DNA from: Qipengyuania gelatinilytica
GTDB lineage: Bacteria > Pseudomonadota > Alphaproteobacteria > Sphingomonadales > Sphingomonadaceae
Assembly: GCF_019711315.1 (NCBI RefSeq)
Contig: NZ_CP081294.1
Coordinates: 744,001 to 808,000, forward strand
DNA: 64,000 bases
Direction: 5' to 3'
Part shown: in pieces, positions 52,846 through 62,054 of the stretch
How the letters are laid out: each line of letters starts with the position of its first letter
Position numbering within the stretch: the stretch's first letter is position 1
Made by a program: the position numbers and the translations under genes
Notes under the pieces: model-generated
Seen by the model: only the letters and a program-made list of their open reading frames with translations
What the model was told of the DNA's origin: nothing
Databases searched by the model: none

Positions 52846-53961
52846 CTACAGCTCGATCCGCATCGCGCTGCCGTAAAGGCGGCGATAGGTTGCGACGGTC
52901 TTGTCGCGATCGAGGCTGGAAACGGCATGCGCGCGATTGGCCTCGCCAACCGTGCGGCGTTCTGTCTTGTCCCTTGCGAGACCGCCCAGTTTTTCTCCGA
53001 GCGCCGTCTCGTCGCCCTTCTGGAAGAGCCAGGGGTGGTTGGCTTGCGCAACGGTATGCGCAAGCTCGCCCTCGTCGGGCACCACCAGCGGCACGCCAGC
53101 CGCCATGGCCTGCACCCCGGCCTCGGGGAAGTGCCCCGCATCGGCTGCAACGGCGAAGATATCGAGCAGGCCCATGACCTTTCCGGGCTGCGCTGTCGTG
53201 CCGACCCAGTGCACCCGGTCGTTCAGTTCGAGCGCATCGATGGTCTGTTCCGCCTCGACGCGCCCTGCGCCCTCGCCCAGTACGATCAGGTGCCAGTCCA
53301 CGCCGAGCGTCGAAAAAGCGCGCACAAGCATCGACAGGTCCTGCGCGTCTGCCTGATCGACATGCGTGCCGAGCCAGAATTCGCCGGACCGCTTGATGAC
53401 CCTGAAGCCATCGGGCTTGGGCTGCTTGGCGAACAGTTTCGTATCGACACCGGGTGCGATGCGTTTCACGCGGCCGAGCGGCTGCTGCCAGTCGACCAGC
53501 GCCGCCTCTTCCAGTTTCTCCGACGGCACCACGAGACCCGAAGACTTGCCCAGCGCGATCCGGCGATACCATGTCCGCCGCTTGGAAGGGCGCTTGGCCT
53601 CGGCCTCACCGAGCGAGAACTCGTGGTGGATCAGCGGCGGAAGTTGCATCGCGTCCTTGAACAGCGTGTGCGCCATCGCCGCATCCATCGCCCCCCAGCC
53701 ATGAGTCAGCACGAGGTCGAAGGGCGTCATCGCGCGGGCGAGCTTCTGCAGGCGGCCCGGCGTAGGAACACCCTCGAGCGGCGGGAAATGCGATGCCTGC
53801 TTGAGCGTCAGCCCCTTCGGCATCGCCTGCATGACTAGATCGTCATCGGTGACGATCGTATGCCGCAGCTTGCGTCCGTAATGCGCGATCAGCTCTGCCG
53901 CCTCGCGGTCGGGGTAGATGTGCAGGACGTGCGGCGGGATGCCGTCGTTGGGTTTGCTCAT
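52846..53961 (-). CDS. Glycosyltransferase family 4-like protein
   Basis: A 371-residue GT-B glycosyltransferase. C-terminal features are DWHLIVLGEGAGRVEAEQTI near 240, VHWVGTTAQPGKVMGLLDIF near 270, and FPEAGVQAMAAGVPLVVPDE with the donor-binding Glu near 300. The N-terminal domain (HVLHIYPDREAAELIAHYGR) shows weak similarity to the acceptor domains of lipopolysaccharide core enzymes. Its ATG overlaps the stop of the upstream alpha/beta hydrolase by four bases (ATGA). Sugar and acceptor are unknown. Confidence 0.85.
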   Translation of the reverse strand: MSKPNDGIPPHVLHIYPDREAAELIAHYGRKLRHTIVTDDDLVMQAMPKGLTLKQASHFPPLEGVPTPGRLQKLARAMTPFDLVLTHGWGAMDAAMAHTLFKDAMQLPPLIHHEFSLGEAEAKRPSKRRTWYRRIALGKSSGLVVPSEKLEEAALVDWQQPLGRVKRIAPGVDTKLFAKQPKPDGFRVIKRSGEFWLGTHVDQADAQDLSMLVRAFSTLGVDWHLIVLGEGAGRVEAEQTIDALELNDRVHWVGTTAQPGKVMGLLDIFAVAADAGHFPEAGVQAMAAGVPLVVPDEGELAHTVAQANHPWLFQKGDETALGEKLGGLARDKTERRTVGEANRAHAVSSLDRDKTVATYRRLYGSAMRIEL

Positions 53962-54818
53962 TTGACGGAGGCGAGCAGCGCTTCGACCGCGCTACGGACT
54001 TCGGGTTCGTCCAGCGTCGGCGCATGGCCTGCCTGAGGGACCACCACGGTATCCGCATCGGGCGCACGCTTCTGCATCTCTGCCAGCGTATCAGCGCTGA
54101 GGATCTCGGAAACTTCGCCGCGCACGAGCACGAGCGGCTTGCCCGCCAGCGCCTCGAAACCCGGCCACAGGTCGGGCGGGACGGCATTATCGTCGACCTC
54201 GTTGAAGGGATCGGCGATCTTCATGTCGTAATCGAACGCGATGCGGCCATTGTTGCACAGCGTCATCGACCGCTTGGCCATGGCAATCCAGTCGTTCGTG
54301 TCGAAACCGGGATGCGAGTCTCCGTGCACTTCCTCGAGGCTGCGGGCAGCGTGCATCCAGGTGGGGAAGCTCCCGCCCTTGCCGAGATAGGTCTTGATCT
54401 TGTCGATCCCGCGCGGGTCGACCACCGGCCCGATATCGTTGATCAGCGCGCCCGCCAGCCTCTGCGGGGCAAGCTGGGCGATCAGCATGGTCATCAAACC
54501 GCCCATCGACGTGCCGATGGAGACGAAACGGTCGATACCTTCCTGCTCGAGCAGTGCCATCACGTCCGCGATATAGGTCGGCACGGCATAGGTCGCGCTG
54601 TCATCGGCATAGGCGCTCTGGCCGCGTCCGCGCATGTCGGGCACGATGACGCGGTGACCTTTCTCCGCAACGAAAGGCGCCAGCCCCTCGAAATCGCGGC
54701 TGTTGCGGGTCAGGCCGTGAAGGCACAGGACGGGCAGTTTGTCGCCCGCATAATCGCGGAAATACAGCTCCAGCCCGTCGGGGCTCTGCCAGCTGCGCTC
54801 GCTGAAATCGGTATCCAT
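53958..54818 (-). CDS. Alpha/beta hydrolase
   Basis: A 286-residue soluble alpha/beta hydrolase. The oxyanion-hole strand is LPVLCLHGLTRNSRDFEG, the nucleophile elbow is SIGTSMGGLM (Ser near 103) and the catalytic His is in VVPQAGHAPTLDEP (near 270). Haloperoxidase- or lactonase-like by motif; substrate unknown. It is coupled to the glycosyltransferase gene by a four-base overlap and divergent from selO by 80 bp. Confidence 0.92.
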   Translation of the reverse strand: MDTDFSERSWQSPDGLELYFRDYAGDKLPVLCLHGLTRNSRDFEGLAPFVAEKGHRVIVPDMRGRGQSAYADDSATYAVPTYIADVMALLEQEGIDRFVSIGTSMGGLMTMLIAQLAPQRLAGALINDIGPVVDPRGIDKIKTYLGKGGSFPTWMHAARSLEEVHGDSHPGFDTNDWIAMAKRSMTLCNNGRIAFDYDMKIADPFNEVDDNAVPPDLWPGFEALAGKPLVLVRGEVSEILSADTLAEMQKRAPDADTVVVPQAGHAPTLDEPEVRSAVEALLASVK

Positions 54819-54898
54819 GAATGCTGCGGTAGCGCCACCTGAAGCAAATTTCGAGAGACGACTTGCATGCGCGTGCCTGCTTCCCCATCCCCCAACCT

Positions 54899-56311
54899 AT
54901 GCCCAGCGCCCCCAAACCCGCCGAATACCGCCCCGAAACGCCGATCACCCAGCTCGCCGACTGGCTTGGCGACGAGGTCCGTGCCGCCGATTTTCCGCAA
55001 GCGACACTGCGTTTTCGCAACGATCGCTGGGCCGCTGCGGTGGGTCTCGAGGGTCTCTCCGACGAAGACTGGGTCAGGCATTTCGGACGCTTCGAGGCCT
55101 TGCCCGATAACCTGCCCAAGCCGCTCGCACTCCGATATCACGGCCACCAGTTCCGCGTTTACAACCCCGAAATCGGTGACGGGCGCGGCTTCCTGTTCGC
55201 GCAGATGCGCGATTCTTCGGGGCGGCTGCTCGATCTGGGGACCAAGGGTTCCGGACAGACGCCATGGAGCCGCGACGGCGACGGCCGCCTGACGCTGAAG
55301 GGCGGCGTTCGCGAAATCCTTGCGACCGAGATGCTCGAGGCGCTCGGCGTCAATACCTCCAAGACCTTCAGCATCGTGGAGACGGGCGAAGAACTCATGC
55401 GGGGCGACGAACCCTCGCCGACGCGTTCCTCGGTGATGACGCGTCTGAGCCACGGGCATATCCGCATCGGCACCTTCCAGCGGCTGCTCGCGCTGGAAGA
55501 GGAAGAGCACATGAGGCAGCTGGTTGACTACTGCCTCACCCAGTTCCCGGGCCCTCTTCCTCCGGACGATGCGCCCGGCCGCGACGAGCCGGCCGTCCGG
55601 CTGATGCACCTCGTGGTCGAACGCATGGCGGATCTTGCGGCAAGCTGGATGGTCGCAGGTTTCGTCCATGGCGTGCTCAACACCGACAACATGAACATCT
55701 CGGGCGAGAGCTTCGATTACGGGCCCTGGCGTTTCCTGCAGCAATGGAAGCCCGGTTTTACGGCGGCCTATTTCGACCACGCAGGGCTTTATGCCTTCGG
55801 ACGCCAGCCGGAGGCGCTGCACTGGAATTGCGGGCAATTCGCGATCGCGCTGCGCCTCATCTGCGATGCCCCGCCGCTGATCGCGGCAATGGAGCGTTTC
55901 GGACCGCTCTATATGGAAGCGGTCGGCCGGCGCTGGTGCTGGCGCCTCGGTATCGCCAGCCGCGGCCTTGAAGAGGATGGCAAGCTGGTCGGCGCCTGCG
56001 AAGCGTCGATGGCCGCAAGCGGAGAGCAACCGGATGCCTTCTTCTATAGCCTGCGCGGCGGCCGGAATGCCGAAGGGGACCTGGCCGCAATTCTGGCGGG
56101 ATACGAGGCTGTCGGTGACAGTCACGATTACTGGGAAGAGAACGCGCCCGAAAGCATGCTCATCGACGAGGTCGAAGCGATCTGGTCGGCCATCGACGAA
56201 CGCGACGACTGGGCGCCGCTTCATGAGAAGGTTTCGCGCCTGCGCCGGATGGGCGAAGCACATGGTGATGCGCCTGTGCCGTGTGGACATATTAGCGGAA
56301 ACTCAATTTGA
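54899..56311 (+). CDS. selO: Protein adenylyltransferase SelO (YdiU/UPF0061)
   Basis: A 470-residue pseudokinase-fold enzyme that transfers AMP from ATP to Ser/Thr/Tyr of redox-related proteins. Visible family parts are LRYHGHQFRVYNPEIGDGRG near 80, LLDLGTKGSGQTPWSRDGDG near 110, and the VHGVLNTDNMNISGESFDYG block near 260 carrying the metal-binding Asn/Asp. It lacks a selenocysteine at the C-terminus. The ATG at 54899 is chosen over an in-frame ATG at 54863, whose first residues do not match the family. Confidence 0.93.
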   Translation: MPSAPKPAEYRPETPITQLADWLGDEVRAADFPQATLRFRNDRWAAAVGLEGLSDEDWVRHFGRFEALPDNLPKPLALRYHGHQFRVYNPEIGDGRGFLFAQMRDSSGRLLDLGTKGSGQTPWSRDGDGRLTLKGGVREILATEMLEALGVNTSKTFSIVETGEELMRGDEPSPTRSSVMTRLSHGHIRIGTFQRLLALEEEEHMRQLVDYCLTQFPGPLPPDDAPGRDEPAVRLMHLVVERMADLAASWMVAGFVHGVLNTDNMNISGESFDYGPWRFLQQWKPGFTAAYFDHAGLYAFGRQPEALHWNCGQFAIALRLICDAPPLIAAMERFGPLYMEAVGRRWCWRLGIASRGLEEDGKLVGACEASMAASGEQPDAFFYSLRGGRNAEGDLAAILAGYEAVGDSHDYWEENAPESMLIDEVEAIWSAIDERDDWAPLHEKVSRLRRMGEAHGDAPVPCGHISGNSI

Positions 56312-56377
56312 CCTCCCCAGACAGAAAGCACATAGGCAGTTGCAGATAGAGCAACGGGTTCAGGGGTAATAACTTCA

Positions 56378-57826
56378 GTGTCGGACGTAATGATTTCCAC
56401 CGAACCTGCGACCGGAAACGAGATCTGGCGCGGCAAGATCGGTGATGTCGACGAGATCATGGAGCGTGCGGCAAAGGCGCGCACCGGATGGGCACGCGAA
56501 TCCGCCCCCCGCCGCATGGAATTCATGCGCCGCTTTGCCAATGAAGTCCTCAAGCACGCAGAACCCTTCGCCGAACTGATCGCACGCGAAACGGGCAAGC
56601 CCCTGTGGGAAGCCCGCACCGAAGTCGAAGCGGTCAAGAACAAGGTAGAGATCTCGATCTCGGCCTATGCCGAACGTACCGGCCAGAAGAAGCTCGACAG
56701 TGCGCTTCAGGGTTCGGCAGCCCTGCGTCACAAGCCCCACGGCGTGATGGCCGTGCTCGGCCCCTACAATTTCCCCGCTCACTTGCCCAACGGCCACATC
56801 GTGCCCGCCCTCATCGCGGGCAATGTCGTGGTCTTCAAGCCGAGCGAGAAGACCCCCGCCGTCGGTGAATTCCTCGTAAAGCTGTTCCACGAGGCGCAGG
56901 TGCCCGAAGACGTGGTGCAGGTGGTTCATGGCGGTGCAGAAGCGGGCAAGGCGCTGGTCGGGCACCCGTTGGTCAACGGCGTCCTGTTCACCGGCTCCGC
57001 GCGGGGCGGCATCGCGATCAATCGCAAGCTGGCAAGCGATCCTTCCAAGATCGTGGCGCTCGAAATGGGCGGTAACAATCCGATCGTCATGCTTGAGACT
57101 CCCAAGATCGAGGATGCGGCGGTCACCATCATCCAGTCGGCATTCACCACTGCCGGCCAGCGCTGCACCGCCGCGCGCCGCCTGGTCGTGCTCGACAGCA
57201 TGTATGACGAGATCGTGCCTGCGGTGACGAACCTCGCCAAGCGCCTGCTGGTGGACGAACCCTTCGCCGATCCGCAGCCCTTCATGGGCACGGTGATCGA
57301 CAATGAAGCGGCTGATCTGCTCGTCCAGAGCTACGAGGCGCTGACATCGCACGGTGCGGAAGCGATCCTGGAGATGACGCGCAAGGATGACAGCCTGCCG
57401 TTCCTCACGCCGGGCATCATCGACAGCACCGCGATCGACGAACGCCCCGATGTGGAACTGTTCGGCCCGCTGCTGCAGGTCATCCGGGTCAAGGATTTCG
57501 ACGAGGCGATCGCGGAAGCGAACAACACGCGTTACGGCCTTTCCGCTTCGCTCGTCGGGGGCGAGCCTGCCGATTTCGAACGCTTCTGGCACGAGGCTCG
57601 CGCCGGTATCGTCAACTGGAACCGCCCGACCAACGGCGCTTCGTCCGCCGCACCTTTCGGCGGCATTGGCCTGTCGGGCAATCACCGTCCGGCCGCCTAT
57701 TATGCGGCAGACTATTGCGCCTATCCGGTCGCCAGCTCCGAGCTGGACCAGCCCCGCGCAAGCATCGGTGTCGGCCTGGCCGATGCAGTCAAGACAACCC
57801 GCAAGTCCAAGGACGCGCACAAGTAA
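56378..57826 (+). CDS. astD: Succinylglutamate-semialdehyde dehydrogenase
   Basis: An NAD(P)-dependent aldehyde dehydrogenase of 482 residues, fourth step of the arginine succinyltransferase (AST) pathway. Family motifs are PHGVMAVLGPYNFPAHLPNG near 120, VFTGSARGG region, the catalytic Glu in ALEMGGNNP (near 230) and Cys in TAGQRCTAARR (near 265). The start is GTG 56378; ATG 56390 is an alternative. The other ast genes are not in the window. It follows selO by 66 bp. Confidence 0.93.
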   Translation: MSDVMISTEPATGNEIWRGKIGDVDEIMERAAKARTGWARESAPRRMEFMRRFANEVLKHAEPFAELIARETGKPLWEARTEVEAVKNKVEISISAYAERTGQKKLDSALQGSAALRHKPHGVMAVLGPYNFPAHLPNGHIVPALIAGNVVVFKPSEKTPAVGEFLVKLFHEAQVPEDVVQVVHGGAEAGKALVGHPLVNGVLFTGSARGGIAINRKLASDPSKIVALEMGGNNPIVMLETPKIEDAAVTIIQSAFTTAGQRCTAARRLVVLDSMYDEIVPAVTNLAKRLLVDEPFADPQPFMGTVIDNEAADLLVQSYEALTSHGAEAILEMTRKDDSLPFLTPGIIDSTAIDERPDVELFGPLLQVIRVKDFDEAIAEANNTRYGLSASLVGGEPADFERFWHEARAGIVNWNRPTNGASSAAPFGGIGLSGNHRPAAYYAADYCAYPVASSELDQPRASIGVGLADAVKTTRKSKDAHK

Positions 57827-57844
57827 AGGGCGCCGCCCGTCCCT

Positions 57845-57915
57845 CGTGACGAGGGTCCGGACGACGCCCAGAACGACCCGAAGGCCGCCCTCGGGCTGCG
57901 GGTGGGCGCAGCCCG
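57845..57915 (+). terminator. Two GC-rich hairpins between astD and the glycine-zipper gene
   Basis: CCCTCG TGA CGAGGG lies near 57841-57855, followed by CGGGCTGCG (57892-57900) and CGCAGCCCG (57907-57915) with loop GGTGGG. Neither has a long T-tract; both are in the gap between convergent genes and probably stop transcription from both sides. Confidence 0.6.
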
Positions 57916-57928
57916 AAGTTCGTATTCG

Positions 57929-58462
57929 TTAGCCGCAGCGGGTGCTGGAGCGGTCGATCGAGCGACCCAGCAGTGCGCCGGCCGCGCCGCCGATGATCGC
58001 GCCGAGCGTGCGATCTCCGCCGCGCCCTGCGACCTCGTGGCCGATCAGCGCGCCGACCCCGGCACCGACCAGCAGCCCCGTGGTGCCGTCTTCACGCTCG
58101 CAATAGTAGCGGTTGTCGCGGCCGCGCCAGATGCGGGTGTCGCGATAGACCGGGCGACCCCAGTTGCGGTCGTAGCGCATGTAGTAGGGGCGTGTGTCGC
58201 GGTAGTCCCGACGGTCTTCGCGGTAATACCGACGGTCTTCGCGATAATAGCGGCGGTCGTCGTAATGACGGCCGTGATAGCGCCGGTCCTTGTGCTTTTT
58301 GTGCTTGTGATGACCGCGACCGTGCTCGTAGACCGTATCGCCTGCCATCACATGGGCCTGCGGTGCGGCATGGGCGGGAAGTGGTGCGGCGGCTGCGGGC
58401 ACAGCGAGCGTCAGGCCCGATGCGGCCAGCGCCAGCGATGCGGTCTTCAAAATGCGGTTCAT
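57929..58462 (-). CDS. Exported glycine-zipper 2TM protein with Arg/Tyr-rich repeats
   Basis: The 177-residue product has a signal peptide (about 1-26), a His/Lys-rich stretch (HGRGHHKHKKHKDRR), tandem YYREDRR repeats (about 70-90) and a C-terminal glycine-zipper pair (LLVGAGVGALIGHEVAGRGG and LGAIIGGAAGALLGRSIDR). Proteins with this zipper are inserted in or bind the outer membrane (Rickettsia 17-kDa antigen type). The end has a conserved SSTRCG. The start at 58462 begins the signal peptide; an in-frame extension to 58831 is the shadow of rarD. Confidence 0.82.
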   Translation of the reverse strand: MNRILKTASLALAASGLTLAVPAAAAPLPAHAAPQAHVMAGDTVYEHGRGHHKHKKHKDRRYHGRHYDDRRYYREDRRYYREDRRDYRDTRPYYMRYDRNWGRPVYRDTRIWRGRDNRYYCEREDGTTGLLVGAGVGALIGHEVAGRGGDRTLGAIIGGAAGALLGRSIDRSSTRCG

Positions 58463-58645
58463 GTTCTTCGTCCTGTGGATCGTGTTCGACTCGGTGGAGC
58501 CTTGATGCCGTTCAGGTTTACGCATACCTTCCTGAACGGAATGCAACGCGAGCGACAGATTTGCGTTAATCGACGAACCGAATATCTGGCTGCGACGAGA
58601 TGAGGCTTGCGGCAGCGAATGCCGCGCCCTAGGCGCCGGATATTC

Positions 58646-59548
58646 ATGGACACGACAGAAACCGAGCATGGCCGCAAGGGTCTCATCGCGGCGCTCACGG
58701 CCTATGTCATCTGGGGCTTCTTGCCGCTCTACCTGATACTGGTGAAGAGCGTTCCGCCGTTCGAATTCGTCGGCTGGCGCATCATCTGGACCTTGCCGAT
58801 CTGCCTCGTCATCGTGGCGGTTCGCAAGCAACTGCCAGACCTGAAACGCGCGCTATGCAATCGCAGGACCATGATGTGGCTGCTTGCAAGCTCAACGCTG
58901 ATCGCGGTGAACTGGGTGGTCTATGTCTGGGCGATCCAGGCGGGCAATGTCTACGCAGCCAGCCTCGGCTATTACATCAACCCGCTGTTCAACGTGCTGC
59001 TCGGCACCCTGCTGCTGAAGGAGCGCCTGACGCGCACGCAGTGGGCAGCCGTCGGCCTGGCCGTGATAGGCGTCTCCCTGCTGCTCGGCGGGGCTCTGAC
59101 GACGCTGTGGATCAGCCTGACGCTCGCCATCAGCTTCGGCACCTATGGCCTGATCCGCAAGCAGGTGGATGTGGGCGCCCTGCCCGGGCTCACTATTGAA
59201 TCCATCGTACTGCTGCTTCCTGCAGCCGGCGTCGCCTGGTTCTATGCGCAATCGCCGATGGGCACCTCGATCGACGATAGCTTCGACCTGACCCTGGCGA
59301 TCATGCTCGGCGGGGCGCTGACGGCCTTCCCGCTGCTGTTGTTCGCCATCGCGGCCAAGAAACTGCCCTACTCGACGCTGGGCTTCATCCAGTTCCTTGC
59401 GCCGAGTATCGTTTTCATCCTCGGCCTGACCGTGTTTGGCGAGGATTTGAAGCCCGTTCAGGCTGCCTGCTTCGCCTTTATCTGGACGGCGGCGGCGCTG
59501 TTCGTCTGGGACCTGTGGTCGCGCTCTAGGAAGCCAGCCGCCACTTGA
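58646..59548 (+). CDS. rarD: EamA/RarD family transporter
   Basis: A 300-residue inner-membrane transporter with ten helices. The N-terminal [20 protein letters not shown] and [16 protein letters not shown] match the RarD branch of the drug/metabolite superfamily. The substrate is not known; RarD has been linked to chloramphenicol sensitivity. The ATG at 58646 is used. Its 3' end overlaps pyrC by 23 bp on the opposite strand. Confidence 0.93.
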   Translation: MDTTETEHGRKGLIAALTAYVIWGFLPLYLILVKSVPPFEFVGWRIIWTLPICLVIVAVRKQLPDLKRALCNRRTMMWLLASSTLIAVNWVVYVWAIQAGNVYAASLGYYINPLFNVLLGTLLLKERLTRTQWAAVGLAVIGVSLLLGGALTTLWISLTLAISFGTYGLIRKQVDVGALPGLTIESIVLLLPAAGVAWFYAQSPMGTSIDDSFDLTLAIMLGGALTAFPLLLFAIAAKKLPYSTLGFIQFLAPSIVFILGLTVFGEDLKPVQAACFAFIWTAAALFVWDLWSRSRKPAAT

Positions 59549-60572
59549 GCGTCTCGCCCGCGTGGAAGGGCACGATCTCGGCCTCGCCGCCATCGACCTC
59601 TGCAGGCACTTCGACGGGTGCCTTCTCCAGCGTGATCGTCTGCTCGTTCACCGGCAGCCCGTAGAATGCCGGGCCATTGAGGCTGGCAAATCCTTCGAAC
59701 CGGTCGAGCGCACCTTCCTCGTCGAAGACCGTGACATAGCTTTCGAGCGCGAAGGGCGCGTTGAAGATACCCGCACAGCCGCAATCGCTTTCCTTGGCGT
59801 GGCGATGGTGCGGAGCGCTGTCCGTGCCGAGGAAATACTTGGCCGAACCCGATGTCGCCGCCTTGCGCAGCGCGAGCCGGTGTTCCTCGCGCTTGGCGAC
59901 GGGCAGGCAGAACATGTGCGGACGGATGCCGCCGACCAGAATCGCGTTCCGGTTGATATGCAGGTGCTGCGGCGTGATCGTCGCGCCGATGCGCGGCCCC
60001 GAAGCATCGACGAACTCGACCGCCTGCTTCGTGGTGATGTGTTCGAAGATCACCTTGAGATCGGGTAGCCGCTCGACCAGCGGGGCGAGGATCCGGTCGA
60101 TGAAGACAGCCTCGCGGTCGAAGATGTCGATGTCCGAATGGGTGACCTCGCCGTGGACGCAGAGCGGCATGCCGATTTCGGCCATGCGCTCGAGAACACC
60201 CTCGATATTGGCGACATCGGTCACGCCATGCGCGGAATTTGTGGTCGCGCCCGCCGGATACAACTTGGCCGCGGTCAGCACACCATCGGCAAAGCCTGCG
60301 GCCATGTCGTCGGCATCTGTCTCGTCGGTAAGATAAGCAGTCATCAGCGGCGTGAAGTCGACACCCTCGGGTACGGCCGCAGCTATACGGTCGCGATAGG
60401 CCGCCGCGAGAGCGCTGGTGGTGACCGGCGGCGCGAGATTGGGCATTACGATCGCACGGCCGAACTGGCGGGCCGTATGCGGCACCACGGCGCGCATGGT
60501 CTCGCCATCGCGGAAATGGAGATGCCAGTCGTCGGGGCGGCGGATGGTTAGCGATTCGGATACCGTGCTCAT
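59526..60572 (-). CDS. pyrC: Dihydroorotase, class II
   Basis: Converts N-carbamoyl-aspartate to dihydroorotate in pyrimidine synthesis. The 348-residue zinc enzyme is the E. coli PyrC type. Zinc ligands are HLHFRD (HxH, near 16-18), the carbamylated Lys in AAKLYPAG near 100, LCVHGEVTH near 140 and ITPQHLHIN near 175, with [13 protein letters not shown] carrying the catalytic Asp. It is convergent with rarD by a 23-bp overlap. Confidence 0.96.
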   Translation of the reverse strand: MSTVSESLTIRRPDDWHLHFRDGETMRAVVPHTARQFGRAIVMPNLAPPVTTSALAAAYRDRIAAAVPEGVDFTPLMTAYLTDETDADDMAAGFADGVLTAAKLYPAGATTNSAHGVTDVANIEGVLERMAEIGMPLCVHGEVTHSDIDIFDREAVFIDRILAPLVERLPDLKVIFEHITTKQAVEFVDASGPRIGATITPQHLHINRNAILVGGIRPHMFCLPVAKREEHRLALRKAATSGSAKYFLGTDSAPHHRHAKESDCGCAGIFNAPFALESYVTVFDEEGALDRFEGFASLNGPAFYGLPVNEQTITLEKAPVEVPAEVDGGEAEIVPFHAGETLKWRLAS

Positions 60573-60611
60573 GACGGTTGCCTATGGCGGGCAGGCACCT
60601 ATCTGTCACCC

Positions 60612-61355
60612 ATGACAGCAACCCGCCTGATGAACCGCGCCGTGATCCGCCTGAGCCCGCAGGGGGAGGACGGCGACAATGTCCTCGATTTCCTGCAAGG
60701 CCTGCTGACGAACGATCTCAGGCAGCCGCTGCCGGTCTATGCCGCCCTGCTGACACCGCAGGGCAAGACCATGTTCGACATGTTTGTCTGGCCCGCAGGC
60801 GATGGTGCGATCCTGCTCGATTGCGAGGCCGAGGTCGCACAGGATCTGGCCAAGCGCCTGACGCTTTATCGCCTGCGCCGCCGGATCGACATCGAGGTCG
60901 ACGACAGTGTCGCCGTCCATTGGCAGGGACATCAGGGGGACGGCGGCGCGCCCGATCCCCGGCTTGCGGCGCTCGGCCAGCGGTGGCTTGCCCCCGCGCA
61001 GGACGGCGAGGACGCGGCAGACGAGGCCTATCTCGAGCATCGCCTCTCGCTTGGCGTGCCGGAAGGACGGGCTGAGCTGGGCGACATTCTCTGGCTCGAA
61101 ACCAATGCGGTGGAGCTACACGGCGTAGCTTTCGACAAGGGGTGTTACATCGGTCAGGAAAATACCGCCCGCATGAACTGGCGCAGCAAGGTCAATCGCA
61201 GGCTTGTCGTGGTGCCGCTGGAGCAGTCGGACGAGAAACGGCGCAAGCTTGCTTACGACAGGCTCGGCCTCGCGGTCGATCACCTGCGGGTCAGCGATAT
61301 CGATGCCGAGAGCGCGCCGGAATGGCTGCGCGCGGGCCTCACGCCGGCGGAGTAA
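60612..61355 (+). CDS. ygfZ: Folate-binding Fe-S cluster repair protein YgfZ (GcvT-like)
   Basis: A 247-residue tetrahydrofolate-binding protein that helps keep iron-sulfur enzymes active. The family signature K-G-C-Y-I-G-Q-E lies in FDKGCYIGQENTARM near 175, and an N-terminal region (LLTNDLRQPLPVYAALLTPQ) matches GcvT-like folds. Start ATG 60612. Its last 17 bases overlap the TetR gene on the opposite strand. Confidence 0.94.
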   Translation: MTATRLMNRAVIRLSPQGEDGDNVLDFLQGLLTNDLRQPLPVYAALLTPQGKTMFDMFVWPAGDGAILLDCEAEVAQDLAKRLTLYRLRRRIDIEVDDSVAVHWQGHQGDGGAPDPRLAALGQRWLAPAQDGEDAADEAYLEHRLSLGVPEGRAELGDILWLETNAVELHGVAFDKGCYIGQENTARMNWRSKVNRRLVVVPLEQSDEKRRKLAYDRLGLAVDHLRVSDIDAESAPEWLRAGLTPAE

Positions 61356-61938
61356 CCGCTTCCAGCGAACGGACCAGCATTCGCTCGGCACGGTCGCGTG
61401 CGGCAGTGGCGGGCAGGCCGAGTGAGCGGGCAAGCGCGGAGCCGATCAACGCATCGCCCATGGCCATCAGCACCAGCGCCAAGGTTTCTTCATGTACCTG
61501 GGTCGCATTTCCGGAATGCGCGGCTTCTTCTGGCGCAATCTCATCGACCAGTTCGTGAATAGTCTCGACGATCGGCGTCAGCGCGTCTTCATTGCCGGTG
61601 AGGATCATCCAGCTGGCGAGCGCACCTGCACCCTCCTTGTCGAATGCATCGAACGCCAGGTCGACCACTTCGCGCGGACTGCCCAGTCCTGCGCGGCTGG
61701 CGCGAACGGCATCGGCGATGGTCGCACACACAGCCTCTGCCAGATGCCCGGCCAATGCCTTTTGCAGGCCCGCAGCCGAGCCGAAGTGATGCAGCAGGTT
61801 CGCGTGGGTACGCCCGATTCGTCCGGCAACCGCCTTCAGGGTGACCGACTGCGGCCCCGTTTCGATCAGCAGCGAACGCGCCGCTTCAAGCGCGGCCAGT
61901 CGGGATTCCTCGGGTGAAAGTCGTTTGCGAGTTGCCAT
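61339..61938 (-). CDS. TetR family transcriptional regulator
   Basis: A 199-residue regulator with an N-terminal TetR helix-turn-helix (ARSLLIETGPQSVTLKAVAG then RIGRTHANLLHHFGS) and an effector domain. The ATG at 61938 is chosen; TTG 61944 is an in-frame alternative. It is divergent from the metal-dependent hydrolase gene, whose promoter carries two copies of a TetR-like operator, so it probably represses that gene and perhaps itself. Ligand unknown. Confidence 0.93.
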   Translation of the reverse strand: MATRKRLSPEESRLAALEAARSLLIETGPQSVTLKAVAGRIGRTHANLLHHFGSAAGLQKALAGHLAEAVCATIADAVRASRAGLGSPREVVDLAFDAFDKEGAGALASWMILTGNEDALTPIVETIHELVDEIAPEEAAHSGNATQVHEETLALVLMAMGDALIGSALARSLGLPATAARDRAERMLVRSLEAVTPPA

Positions 61939-61993
61939 CGTCAACCAGCGTTAACCCATCCCCGCTAGATCGCAAAGCCGATAGCGGACTGTT

Positions 61994-62038
61994 ATTGACA
62001 TTTATGTCAGTAAAGCCTATTTACACTCATGTAAGTAA
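61994..62038 (+). promoter_or_regulatory. Promoter with two tandem TetR-type operators
   Basis: Two 20-bp sites 25 bp apart, ATTGACATTTATGTCAGTAA (61994-62013) and ATTTACACTCATGTAAGTAA (62019-62038), share 16 of 20 bases. Each contains an inverted repeat (TGACAT/ATGTCA and TTACA/TGTAA). They cover a sigma70-like promoter with TTGACA (61995-62000), 17-bp spacer and TATTTA (62018-62023) that drives the hydrolase gene at 62055. Confidence 0.85.
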
Positions 62039-62054
62039 CCAATCCGGAGCCGTC

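Noticed and set aside
54710..57820. Long minus-strand open frames (526 and 481 codons)
   Set aside because: Shadows of selO and astD, both with strong family motifs.
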